Positions 45,601-56,346 of a stretch of DNA of 64,000 nt are shown here, in pieces. This DNA is from Candolleomyces eurysporus (lineage: Eukaryota; Basidiomycota; Agaricomycetes; Agaricales; Psathyrellaceae). The notes under the pieces were generated by a model. The model worked only from the letters and a program-made list of their open reading frames with translations, was not told the DNA's origin and did not search any database. How positions within the stretch are numbered: the first letter of the stretch is position 1; every line of letters begins with the position of its first letter. The position numbers and the translations under genes are program-made. The DNA is taken from NCBI GenBank assembly GCA_027579435.1, contig JANBPK010000711.1, positions 62,001-126,000 of the forward strand, given 5' to 3'.

Positions 45601-48600
45601 CTCCTTCACTTTCAGATCGAGATTTCTTGGATTCGACGGCCTCGGTTTTGAGATTGTCCTTCTTCTCAGTGACGAGCTCAAGTGCACGATCGACCCAGTC
45701 TTTAATGGTGCGACGGTCGCCAGCGGATGCATAGTGCCGCTTAGAAGACTTGATTCCGACATTGAAGGCCGCACCAAGAGACAGAAGGAGTTGGAAGATA
45801 TCGTCGTTGTGTGAGAGAGCGGTTTCGAGAGGCGTGAACGCCTGGTCAATATAACCACGGACTCCCCGTCCGGACAAGTCGGGGCGATCTTCCGGCCTCC
45901 TGAGTGATAGATCAGAAATCAAGGGGTGAAAACAAAACGGATGCGACAAACTTACTTGGCCTCCAAAGCTTTGTTAATATCTTCCTCAGATAGATCCAAT
46001 TTCGCTCCATAGGCCACCAACAAAGCTACCATAGCATAGTCCGACTTCTGTACTGCAGTCACGATGGGGAATATGACATCGCTGTATTGGATCGCTGGAC
46101 TGTTGATGACCTGCCTCGCGTTTGGATCGCACCTGAGAACACAGGCTGCCAACTTGAGTTTGCCAGAAGCCACGATATCATGGAAGATGGTGAATAGTTT
46201 GTCGTCTGCAGTCGAAGACGAAGCGCCAGCCTTGATGAGGCGTTCCGCGATTGTGCATGCTTCGTCTTCGTCTTCTCGGAGGATGGTGACATCGAGGGCA
46301 TGGAGCTGCTTCGTGTCGTTGTGGTTCGTCGACGTGGCCTTGTTCACGTCTGCACCAGATTCGAGCAACAGATCCACCGTGTCCAAAGGGGCGAAAAGGG
46401 TGGCGTAGCAGAGAGGGGTGTAACCAAAGTCCCAGTCAGCCTGGTTGATATCCAGGATGTCCGGCTCGTCTTCATTGTCCTGGGGCATGTCTCCTGCTTT
46501 GGATGCTGAAGGCTTCTCGACAGTGGGATTGGCGACTTTCGCACTTTCGTTCTCCGCATCGTTCATCTCAAGGCCTTTACCATCTTCGAAGGATGAGCGC
46601 TCAAGAGCTGGTTTCTTGTCTGTGTCCACAGCATCGCCCTCGTCCTTCTCTTCCTTCTTAATCGCAGCCTCGTTAGCCACACTCCGCTCCAAGAGTTTTT
46701 CCACGACGGCGGTTTGACCAAACTGAGCGGCAAGATGTAAAGCAGACCTTCCATCGACAAGACGAGCGGAAATCCTTGCACCTGCTTCAATGAGCTCGCA
46801 TGCAGCCTCAGGGGCGTTGGAGGCGATGGCGACGTGCAGGCAAGTACGTCCGACATGGTCTCGATGATTGAGATCGATTTCAGACTTGATGTGTTCTCTG
46901 ACGGCCTCGACATCGTTACGGGAAACTGCGGCGAAGAAGTTTTCGGTTTCTTTGACATAGACTTGCTCGCTCCATTCGCCGACGTCGATAGGGTTGAAGC
47001 TACCAGTTATAGTCTGACGGCCAGGGTTCTCTCCGATGAACCTGTTTGTTATCAAATGTCAGCTCAACACGAAAGACTTTGGCAATGAAGACCGAAATCG
47101 TACTTGATCCTTCCTGTGACGTATTGCTCTTCCTCCTTGGCCTTGAGCTCCTTTTCGTCATCGTTGATCGGCTCGGGGCAGTGCTAGAGAAGTATTTGAG
47201 AATTGACTCGAGAAGAGGAAATACAAGGCCAGTAATACCTCGCAACAATCCTCCAAACATTCATCCACGGCTCCAAAGAAGGCTGGGTGACGATGCAGCC
47301 TGCGCCCTTTATTCTTGGGGTTAAAAGTTGCTGAAAGTAACGATTTAGTTTGGGACAGCGGTTTCTCATCTAACAACCTCACAATTCATGCCCAAATCCT
47401 GGAGCAACCGAGGCAGTCAGCACCTGAATCGAAACTTCGATCCTTGGTTGGAAACTCACGGTTTGGTAAACAAGCTTTTCAAGACGCCGTGCATCCCACC
47501 CAGGTCCATAAGGAATATGGAGAGAAGTAACATTGTAGTCATTCATCTCGAGGCCACTAATTTCCTTCTCCTCCTTCAAATCACCTTTATACCTCCTCTT
47601 GTTACGATTGTACCGCGCCAGCGGGTTAGGCCGATTACGCAGCTTCCTGCGAGACTCGAGAAAATTATAACGGGCGTTACCATACATCAACTTCTCGAAA
47701 ACGAGCAGTCGAGCGAGGCCCTCCATCTTCACGATGGAACGCTCGTAGATCTAAGGGAGATTAAATTCAGATATGGGAGAGGGGAGAAAGAGAAATACTC
47801 ATACTGTTGGATCGATCTTCTCGCGAACGAGGTCTGGCACGTAGACTTCATAGCCTCGGTTCGCGTACTTGGCAAGACGGACCTCGTAAGAAGGCGACCT
47901 TCGGGTCATATCGACAGTGTTGCTCTGGCGCATCATAGCGACAATGGCTCGGGGGTTGGCCCAGACACGATTGCCTGAATGACAGCATTAGGCTTGAGCC
48001 TAGCGAAAAGAGGGGGAAACGCACCGTCATAGGCGCAGCTCGGAGCGTCAATGTCGAACCCAGCGAGAATCTCAGCCGGAGAATGGTAGAGACGCAGAAC
48101 AACCTGGATGGAACGATAGGGATATTGAGCTAAAAAGCGGGATAATTGGTTACCACGCAAAGCAGGAAGAATTCAATTAACAACGCACAGTGAATGGACA
48201 CGGTATGCTTAGTGCGAATGCAAGTGACATCCCAAGGGACGGAGTCACGGACTGCCTCATAAATCTGAATGATCTTCGCCTCGGCCTGCCAAACAATGAT
48301 GAATTCTTTCTGATCGCTAGCAACATAGATCTAATGAAATATGCACCTGTTCGGGAGTCAATCCCCACAGGAAAAGGTCAACGTCCGAAGTTGGGTAGGC
48401 AGCACTATGATAGTGCTTCCTAGTCGCCCTCTTCGATACTTTATTGTTCTCTTCCAACGGGGTCAAACAAGCAAGCACACTCCCACCAGCCGCCACCACG
48501 TTACTCCAATCCAGAAGTTGGGTCAAGGACCCCTCGGTAAAGATCGACCAATTCTTCTTGAACTCATCCAAGCTATCCACCATGGACGGTGCTCCTTCGG

Positions 48601-48926
48601 GCCGCCTAGCTTCCTTGTTCACAGGCAGAATGTGCTTCGCGATGATGTCCTCGTCGTCCTTGACAATACGCGCCCGAGTGGTGCGAATATCGACCGGCGC
48701 GTCGAACACATCGACCAGACCGACATAAGGGTCTTGAAGACGTGCGTTGCCTCGATCGCTTGCAAAGTACTGACGAAGCTCGGTCTCGTATTCGATAGAT
48801 GGCTTCAAGGCTTCGTCGAGCGATACTCCAGGGCTCTTTGGCAGGGCCTTGACACGCTCCAAAAACGCGGTGGCTGCTATGTTCTGGTGTATTGCGCGAT
48901 AGTAGGGTTTTGGGATACGGAATGAG
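42655..48926 (-). repeat. Right arm of large inverted repeat
   Basis: Inverted partner of 27795-34120, holding ankyrin gene copy 2 and its 3' flank. The arms are separated by an 8.5-kb spacer with three unrelated genes. Confidence 0.8.
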
Positions 48927-48961
48927 GCCCAGCGAGAACAAAGGTCTGCAAACCTATGCAT
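42831..48961 (-). CDS. Nucleotidyltransferase-like domain fused to ankyrin repeats, copy 2
   Basis: Same exon plan as copy 1, and no stop or frameshift in the exons I read. It keeps AGGSVLACL, SDVDLFLWG, the QYPYRS block and the ankyrin repeats (DHVGRTCLHVAI, DGRSALHLAA, YTPLCYATLFAP, PLHIAVKNG, QTPLHYAVHEG). Two differences stand out. The ATG used by copy 1 is ATA here (codon at 48890-48892), so the likely start moves to 48961, adding MHRFADLCSRWASFRIPKPY and a few residues. The acidic insert after the first ankyrin pair is shorter, lacking the long Asp/Glu run of copy 1 (30140-30240). The TATA box of copy 1 lies outside the shared arm. Whether copy 2 is expressed is open. Confidence 0.78.
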
Positions 48962-49379
48962 TTATCTGCAGAATAGAGCGGTGAGTCACAGCCAGATATT
49001 TTCCATCCGTAGTCAGGCTACGAATTTGTGCTCTGAGATGCAATGGGGAGACTGTTCAGACGAGTCGTGACGCGAAGTGTTGGGACAGGAACAACGGACC
49101 ATCGGGCCGATCAGACTTTCCCAATACTTTGCGCCTTGACTGACTACCAACGCCCGCCGACGACGTCCACCACATCGCTACACTGTCGCCCTCTCTTGCG
49201 GCTCAAAACGTCGCCTTCCGATGGACAAAGGGGCTCTTGGATAGCACATGTTGAGTCGGTTGGCATCCTCTCGCTCCTTTCGTCCCTTGCCTTGGACCCT
49301 CCACTCTGTTCCTCCTTATGCTGCCTTCGGTTTCTCCTAGCCTCGATCCTTTGACCGTTTCCTGCTACCCTTTCTCTCC
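48962..49379. other. Intergenic, no gene recognised
   Basis: Sequence upstream of ankyrin copy 2. It may hold the diverged start of the repeat that follows. Nothing named. Confidence 0.4.
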
Positions 49380-50370
49380 TCTATGCTGGAGACCAAGATC
49401 TTGGTATTACCTCGTTCTTTTCGCTCCCGCCTATCCCCCTATTCTTTCCTTCCTTCCCTTGCTATCATAATCCCCTACTGACCAATGCCGTTCTCCCCTC
49501 ACAGTACGAGCCAAGCCAACATAAACCTCAGGCATATACCAGCCGGGGATGACGACGTCCTCGCATTCATGAACTCGGCTCCTACGAAGCACCTCCCAAC
49601 CCCTCACGATCCTACCGACTCCGATGAGGGCACCGGCTACGGTTGCGGGCTGAACCCGACAGCTTCTGTTGCCCCAGAGTGTGGGTAGCAGATTCGCAGC
49701 TGCGATGGGCGGGCGCGTGGATGGAGACCAGGAAGTGTCTTGGAGTTGCGTGGTGCTCGTCCTGTCGGGTGTTGGCCTCATGGGATTGGGTGAGGGCCGA
49801 GGAGGGTTTGTTCGTATCTGGATGACCTTCCTTGCCTCCTTCACCAGAGACNNACCTCCATCGCTCCTNCTCTTCGGACGTTGCGTCCCTNCTCTCNTAC
49901 TTCTNCNTCNNATTCATCCCAAACCTTCCCCCGATCTATCGGTCATCTGACCTAGCAGCTCGTACATATTGCTTTCTTTCGCATCCTTCCTTTTTCTTGG
50001 GTGTTTATTCTTGTCTATTGTTTGTTGGCGACAACGGTTTCCAATCTCGTTGAACTGCCTACTCTTTTACTACTTGACTACGTAGCTTNCTCTTTTTCTT
50101 CTCGTGGATATTTTCCGCATTTTGAACTCNCNCTTTGGTGTATTATAATNATNATCACCANNTCCGTCCTAATTCCCTTTACTACATCCGCGCACGTGCG
50201 CATCTTGCATAGATTAAGCCTCTTNGCGTAGNGAAAATGGTGGGNGCTCAGGATTCGAGTCCGATGCCATGTCAAATGGTCTGTCGTCAGTGGCCAGGTC
50301 TGGGTACTACTAGATAAGCTTCACTGTCAATCTGAACGACAGCCGGCCTTCCCTATTAATTTCAGACGCC
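49380..50370 (+). repeat. Dispersed repeat, copy A
   Basis: Diverged match to 62960-64000 in the same orientation. Shared landmarks in order: 'ctattctttccttccttccc', 'cctcacagt', 'ggagaccaggaagtgtcttgg', 'ctcgtcctgtcgggtg', 'tctggatgaccttcc', 'tttctttcgcatccttcc', 'tccctttactacatccg'. It sits directly upstream of the STAND gene. Many Ns. No clear coding content. Confidence 0.7.
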
Positions 50371-50534
50371 CAAGGCGGTGCTTGACCCCNTTTCGCGGCA
50401 CATCACCACGTGTGGGCCTGCGTTNCTAAAACGATCTCAGGCGGCAGGCATNNNTTGACTGCTTCGACCTCTACTTCCACCAACCTCGTTGACGATCCCC
50501 CTCGATTTTACNTCGTATNACTCGTTAATCGGAC

Positions 50535-53500
50535 ATGGATCCCCCAAAAAGGCCTCGCCGCCGGGATCAAGCNAAGGAGTTTATCAAANATCCCGTGAAC
50601 TTCCTCAAANAACGTTTCGATTCTCGCACACCCTCTNCATCTCGCTCTCGCCCCACCTCCCGTGCCAATGTCGCAGAAGATACAGGCACCAGCTCTCAAG
50701 NCAGCCNCGATGTCCNTACATCCAATCCACCGACAGAAGANACCAATCNCGGNGAAATCCAAACGGGGCTCGCAAGCAAGATCTACGAAAGCGTCAAGAC
50801 CACGCTCCGGAAGGTGGTCGAAGTANCGGATGTGTTTACCCCCTTGAAGAGCGTCGCTGCAGNGCTGTTGGTCATTTGCGATACNATCGNTGTGAGTCCT
50901 TCCTCTAACGAGGTCCGATTTCCCTCATNAATCCATGAGTAGGCATATGAGGAGAATAAGCAGGAATTCAACGAACTTCTCAAGAGGGTGGAGGTNTTGT
51001 CGAGAATCATTGACTCTTGTCCGCCCGATGTTTCGCAAGAGGTCAAGGACCGTTTTGATGGATTGTTACGGTGAGAGAGCAGTTCGTTCATCCCGAGCGT
51101 CAACGCACTCAACCGATGCTGGATCCTGCAGGACTCTGGAGGAGAAACAGAAGNTACTTCAAGACAAGGGGAATCCGGCTAGATCAAAGGTTGAACGAGT
51201 GATGCTCGCCCCGCAAGACAAGCAAGAGGTGTTGAAGCTTACGCAGGAGATTAGGTTCGCGATCGAGATAGCAATGGTGAGCCTTCTTTGGTCGTGCTTG
51301 TGACGGTGACTCACAGCTGTCTAGTTCGACGTCGTCATTGAGAATAGGGCTCTGAACCTCCAGACTGTGAGCGGGGTTACCTGGTTGAAGGAACGAANCA
51401 ACGGTGCGTCTGGTTTCGTAGCATCAGTTCCGGCGTCTCATTGGCCCCGATAGTCATTGAGGACCACNTCGGGAGTATGCGCACTATCGAACGCACTGTC
51501 CAGTCGCTGAAGAAATCCAGTACGTTGATCTGGCTCGTTCCTCGTTTATCACGCCGCTCAGCCACGAATCAGATACGCTCCAGAAGCTAGGGAAAGTGGA
51601 AGGCGCAGAGTATGGCAACGCAAAACGAGGTCCCGGGTGCATCCCTGGATCTCGGGTGTCGCTCCTGGCCATGTTGCTCATGTGGGCGACGGATCCAAGT
51701 TCTCCTCATCTGTTCTGGCTTAGTGGCCTCGCTGGGACAGGAAAGACAACTGTGTCAAAGACCTTTTGTTCCCAGCTCAAAAGCCGGGGACTCCTGGGNG
51801 CAAGCTTCTTCTGTACGCTCAAAGAATCGGACAAGACGGACGTGTATNTCATCATCCCTACCCTTGCNAGGATTCTGGCAGACGAACGACCTACATTTGG
51901 CGACGCACTTGAAGCGACTCTCGAGTCTGATGGGAGCTGCAAAAACCCAACGGAGATGGAGTTNAAAGACCAGTATTTGAAACTCATCCTCCAGCCCGCC
52001 GAGAAGACGTTTGCTGCTGACGAGCTTCTCGTGCTTGGTGTCGATGCTCTTGATGAGTGCGAGGATCAAGATGCTGTCAGGCTCTTCATTGCGGCAATTA
52101 TGTCGCAGAAGCCAACAATCCTGCTCAANTTCTTCCTTACTAGCCGTCCTGAGATCTCTCTTCGGGAGTCCTTTGAAACNTCTACCCNCCATGGGTGGCT
52201 CCGGCTCCATGANATCGANGCTGACATTGTCAGAGCNGATATACTGCTTTATCTGACTGACCGGTTCAAACGCATCCCAAGGGTGTATAACCACTATCTG
52301 TCAAAGTCAAACTGGCCACCTCCAGAGATTCAGACTATTGTCAGTGTCTCAGGAACACTGTTTATTATTGCAGCCACCATGGCTGCATATATNTCAACAT
52401 CCTCTGGGAATTGCTTGGAGAGGTTCCAGGAACTTGGCAAANNNTCCTCAAATGTCCAGTTCTCTGACATTGAGGCTCTGTACAGCAGNATCTTGACTGA
52501 AGCATTCAAAGGNCTNGAACCANGGGAGGCAGACATGATATGCTCCTGCCTGTCACTGCTTGTAACAGCCCAGAAGCCTATTTCAGTGAACACCTATGCT
52601 AAATTGCATGGCAAGGATGCCTCAGCAATCCGAGAAGCTTTGAAGTCTCTCCATTCTGTTGTCCAAGTACCTGATGAGGGTTGTGATGATACACCAATCT
52701 CAATCTTTCATGCATCTTTTGTTGACTACCTGACCTCAGAAAAGCTGCATGGTCAACAATGGGCCATTGACAGANNTNCTGCACATTGTCTGACAGCCAN
52801 GGCATGCTTCNCAATCATGGACTCTGANCTGNACTTTGGGATTTCTGGAGCCAAAACCTCATACAAGAGCAATGATGACCANCCTACACCTNTGCATATT
52901 GAAACTGCACTAGCCTATGCATGCACAGCTTGGGGGGACCATGTTCTCTATGCAAAAGTCACTGAGCCTCTGCAGCAAAAAATACATGAATTTGTGAAGA
53001 CCAAGAAGATTTTGTANTGGCTGGAAGCTTTGAGTGTGTTGAAGAATGTCAGCTATGCATTCAATACTCTCTGGCAAATCTCCAAGGTGAGTATATGATC
53101 AATAGATGTGTGGCATGAAAGCTGAAAGGTATACAGGAAGTAAAATCAACTAAACTTGGGCCATTGCTGAACAACATTGGAGATTTTGTGCACAANTTTT
53201 CTATACCCATTNGGCACAGTGCTCCTCATTTGTACCTGTCAGCATTACCATTCTATGCTGCAACAGAACAGCCAGTACAGGAACTTCTGGAAGTTGTGTC
53301 AGTTCCCATTATTCAACACAACTTGACTCAGAGACAAGTAGTATCAATGATACCAACACAANAAGANATTGAATCTGNTGTGTTCTCTCCCAATGGAAAA
53401 TACATTGTCTCAGGCTTGCAGAATGGGGTTATCAAGTTATGGAATGCTCAGACAGGACAGCCAGCTTTGGAGCCAATGACAGGGCATAGCAACTTGGTCA

Positions 53501-53865
53501 NATCTGTTGNATTCTCTCCTGATGGCAAGTACATTGTCTCAGGCTCTTCTGACAAGACCATCAGGCTGTGGGATGCTCACACAGGACAGCCAGCCTTGGA
53601 TCCAATGTTAGGGCATACCAATAATGTTACATCACAGTCACTTTGTCAGCAATTTCTGTTTCTCCACAATCATCTACCTGGGGCCTTTACACTCAATAGG
53701 AATGGTTGGATCCAAAATGCATCAGGAAAGCTTCTGCTCTGGGTTCCACCCTATTCTCAACCTGGCCTTCTTCTCAATCACAATCTTCTCATTATTGGAA
53801 ACATTCAGGCCACCAAAGTTGAGCTTACCAATGCAGTTTATCATGGCTCTGACTGGCTCAAGTAA
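50535..53865 (+). CDS. NACHT-WD40 STAND protein (fungal NLR-like)
   Basis: STAND ATPases of this build act as intracellular sensors in fungal self/non-self recognition and cell death. The N-terminal helical region (from MDPPKRPRRRDQ) has SKIYESVKTTLRKVVE, FTPLKSVAA and LLVICD. NACHT follows with Walker A GLAGTGKTT (about 51727), Walker B LLVLGVDALDE (about 52020) and FFLTSRPE. A winged-helix-like region (FHASFVDYLTSEKL) precedes only two WD40 repeats: FSPNGKYIVSG, IKLWNAQTGQP and FSPDGKYIVSG, IRLWDAHTGQP. The usual family tail (GWIQNASGKLLLWVPP, YHGSDWLK) follows. Introns are short (for example 50890-50942, 51072-51131, 53086-53136). A further splice near 53860 could extend the tail. Many Ns. 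CpG content collapses from about 52273 onward. Confidence 0.83.
53394..53625 (+). repeat. Two near-identical 129-bp WD40 repeat units
   Basis: The GH-to-GH distance is 129 bp (43 aa), and the two units differ at few positions. This is the high-internal-conservation WD40 type in which repeat number changes by unequal exchange. Only two units remain, too few for a propeller. Confidence 0.75.
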
Positions 53866-54174
53866 GTCTCAAAATCTTCGTCTTGTTCTACTCCATTGAA
53901 TTCTTCCAAGATGTAGAGAACCTTCTCCCAGTGATTATCAAATACAACACCCTTGGCCTATCACTACTGTAAGGTTTTCCAATGCCAATTATGATTTTGT
54001 CTTACAACTAATGATGCTTAGGCCTCAACTTGACCTTTCTATCCAACACTCTCCCTCAGGGTTTGGTCTTTTATTCAATTGTCATAATATCTCTTGTGAA
54101 TGATACCTTTTTATGTCATGCCTTTTCTGTATGTATATCTGTGAGAAACAGTTGCTGCTTTGCATGGCAATGTG

Positions 54175-54301
54175 TAAGCAGGCCAGACCCACCACCCTAA
54201 CCATTACACCAAACAGAGCATAACAGAACAGCTTGGCTGTTCTGTCACTGGCAAGTGTATATGCACACTAGGGGAATTGTGGTAAGCCAGCAGCTTTACA
54301 C
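54175..54301 (-). repeat. 127-bp SINE-like repeat, copy 1
   Basis: Paired with 56220-56346 (same length, about 85% identical by eye). On the minus strand it carries TGGTGTAATGG (54201-54211), like a tRNA A box. It holds a perfect 8-bp hairpin AGAACAGC-TTG-GCTGTTCT (54225-54243). Confidence 0.7.
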
Positions 54302-54389
54302 TCCTCCCTACTCTAGAAAATTAGCCCCCCTCATGGATTGATCCCAATCTCTTCTGAGTTCCATAGGTTTCCATAGGGCAATTAGAGTA

Positions 54390-56095
54390 CTGTAGCAAAC
54401 TGTATGGAGGCAATCAATCTCAGACCGTTACACCCCCCCTCAGTGTCAGATTTGGCAACCAGGGGGGCATTACGTGTTACAAGACGGAAATTAGGCAACC
54501 ACTATGTAGCGAGGGGGGTTGCCTCAAGGCTGTTTTGCTTAATCATGACAGCTAGTGCTCTTATCATTAGTAGAAGCCGTAGTAGAAATCTTTCAATTTT
54601 TTTTCAAGTAGTAAAACACATTCATTACTAATCATAGTTTTGAACCCTGATAGGGCTATTTTGGCATCAAAAATAATCGTATTTTCTCCCTATTTTTTAA
54701 CCATTAAATTTTGGCAACCAACCCACCGTTATGCATTGAAGAGATCGAGGACGGTGAGACTACTAACACACAACCTAACACCTAACACCAACTCCAAGTC
54801 AAGCTGTGCAAGGTAAGTAGTATGTATAGACCTTTTGTAGTCGTGCTGCACCGAAATCGGGGGTGCGAGTATGGGGGGTAGTGTAGAGTATTAAGAATTT
54901 ACAAGTTCTCTCTCTTGTGCACACTAGTTCCAAGTAATTGAGGAGTGCTTGATAATCACACAGTTAACCCGTAAGGTTACTTCTTTATAGCTTTGATCTT
55001 TCCTTTACTTAGTATCACGCCATGCGAGATAAAAGTCACGAAAACCAGTCAATTGCAAACACAAAGTAAACACAAATAAAACAGCAGTAATTCTCTGGGG
55101 AAAAACTATGCTAAGAGAGACCAATATATATACTATCTGGAGCTGCGCGATCACTGGAGCATGGTAAATAGGTGTACATGAGATTTGTAAATAAAGAGAG
55201 TCCAGGCCCCAGCTAGAGAAAGAGATAAAGAGATAAAGAGAGGGTATTGGATACACCAAGGTGCTGCCATGCCACTCCTGCGCTCGCGCTGTGACTATTA
55301 ATAGATTCCTTTTGCCTTTTCTGGTATGCCGAGTGCGATGCTGAAGTTGATCGAGGGTGGTCGGTCTTTGGTTATTCCAGACGCCACCTTGGGGGTACTT
55401 TGCTCGAGCCACATGAGGAGTCAGACCTCCATCAATTGAGTATCTTTATCTTGGCAAAAGCCCTTGTGACAGCTTCCCAGGTTATCTCTTCCGTGAATGA
55501 CCTTCCTTTCAGAGTATGTTGAGCTCCTTTCTTGTGCTGCGCCAGCCATCATGCCGTCTGACATGCCAAAACCTTGCCACATTGTCTCTTTATATGCCTA
55601 GGGACTTGTCCCACTGCTCTAGCACTGAATATACTCGATTGATGTGAGGCTGCACGAGAGGCTAAGTTCCTTTAGTGCCTAGGAAAATACCTCTCTAGCT
55701 TTAGTAATGAAATTGGGGTCTTTCAGCTGCAGGGTAGGCCATTTGATCTGAAGTGGCGCCAACCAGCTGGCCTACTAAACCCTATTCTCGGGTATATGGC
55801 GGGCGCACCTCTAAGTTGGCAGTCCTTGAGTAGACTCCAACTCTTGCAAACCCAAGAGTAGCGCACTCTTTGATTATCCTTTGCACCGTGCGAGTTATCT
55901 CAATACTGGAAGGGTTTTGTAGTGTAGAGATTAAATAGACATGACCGTTAATTGAATGATGAACAATGTATTCAATAAAATTGGTATTTATTTGCGGAAA
56001 GCGAACACAGTCGTATCAGTGTTACACCTGTCAAAATAGGCAACCGTGAAGGCCACCGTTATGCATTATGGTTGCCTCCATACAGTTTGCTACAG
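54390..56095. mobile_element. 1.7-kb TIR element flanked by TA, non-autonomous
   Basis: Perfect 24-bp terminal inverted repeats begin CTGTAGCAAACTGTATGGAG (54390-54413, and the complement of 56072-56095), bounded by TA on both sides (54388-54389, 56096-56097). TA duplication fits Tc1/mariner/pogo-type transposition. GGCAACC motifs recur near both ends (54454, 54494, 54715, 56039), and GCCACCGTTATGCAT-like sequence appears subterminally at both ends. No transposase frame seen; the longest frame (55005-55412) has no DDE motif. Unlike its surroundings it is not CpG-depleted, suggesting a late insertion. Confidence 0.82.
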
Positions 56096-56219
56096 TAAGC
56101 AGGTAGCTATATACAGAACCCTGAAAGGTTACCCTTTGAATTGGTATGTTCGCTGCTGGACATTACAGTAATTGGCTTCTGCCCAGTTTGAACTCCCAAC
56201 CCAAGCTGCTCCATTACTA

Positions 56220-56346
56220 TAAGCAGGCCAGACCCACTGCCCTGACTGTTACACCAAGAGGAGCATAGCAGAACAGCTTGGCTGTTCTGTCACCAGCAAG
56301 TATATATGCATGCTAAGGGAATTGTGGTAAGCCAGCAGCCTTACAC
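56220..56346 (-). repeat. 127-bp SINE-like repeat, copy 2
   Basis: Counterpart of 54175-54301, with the same perfect hairpin at 56270-56288. Further along the minus strand (about 56185), GAGTTCAAACT resembles a tRNA B box. The two copies bracket the TIR element. Confidence 0.68.

Noticed and set aside
50224..50262. Possible tRNA gene (GCGTAG-like A box and GGATTCGAGTCC B box)
   Set aside because: The boxes are too close together, there is no acceptor stem, and the homologous repeat at 63.9 kb lacks the B box.
55005..55412. Minus-strand 135-codon frame inside the TIR element as a transposase
   Set aside because: No DDE/DDD-type catalytic pattern or DNA-binding motif is visible, and it is too short; likely a chance frame.
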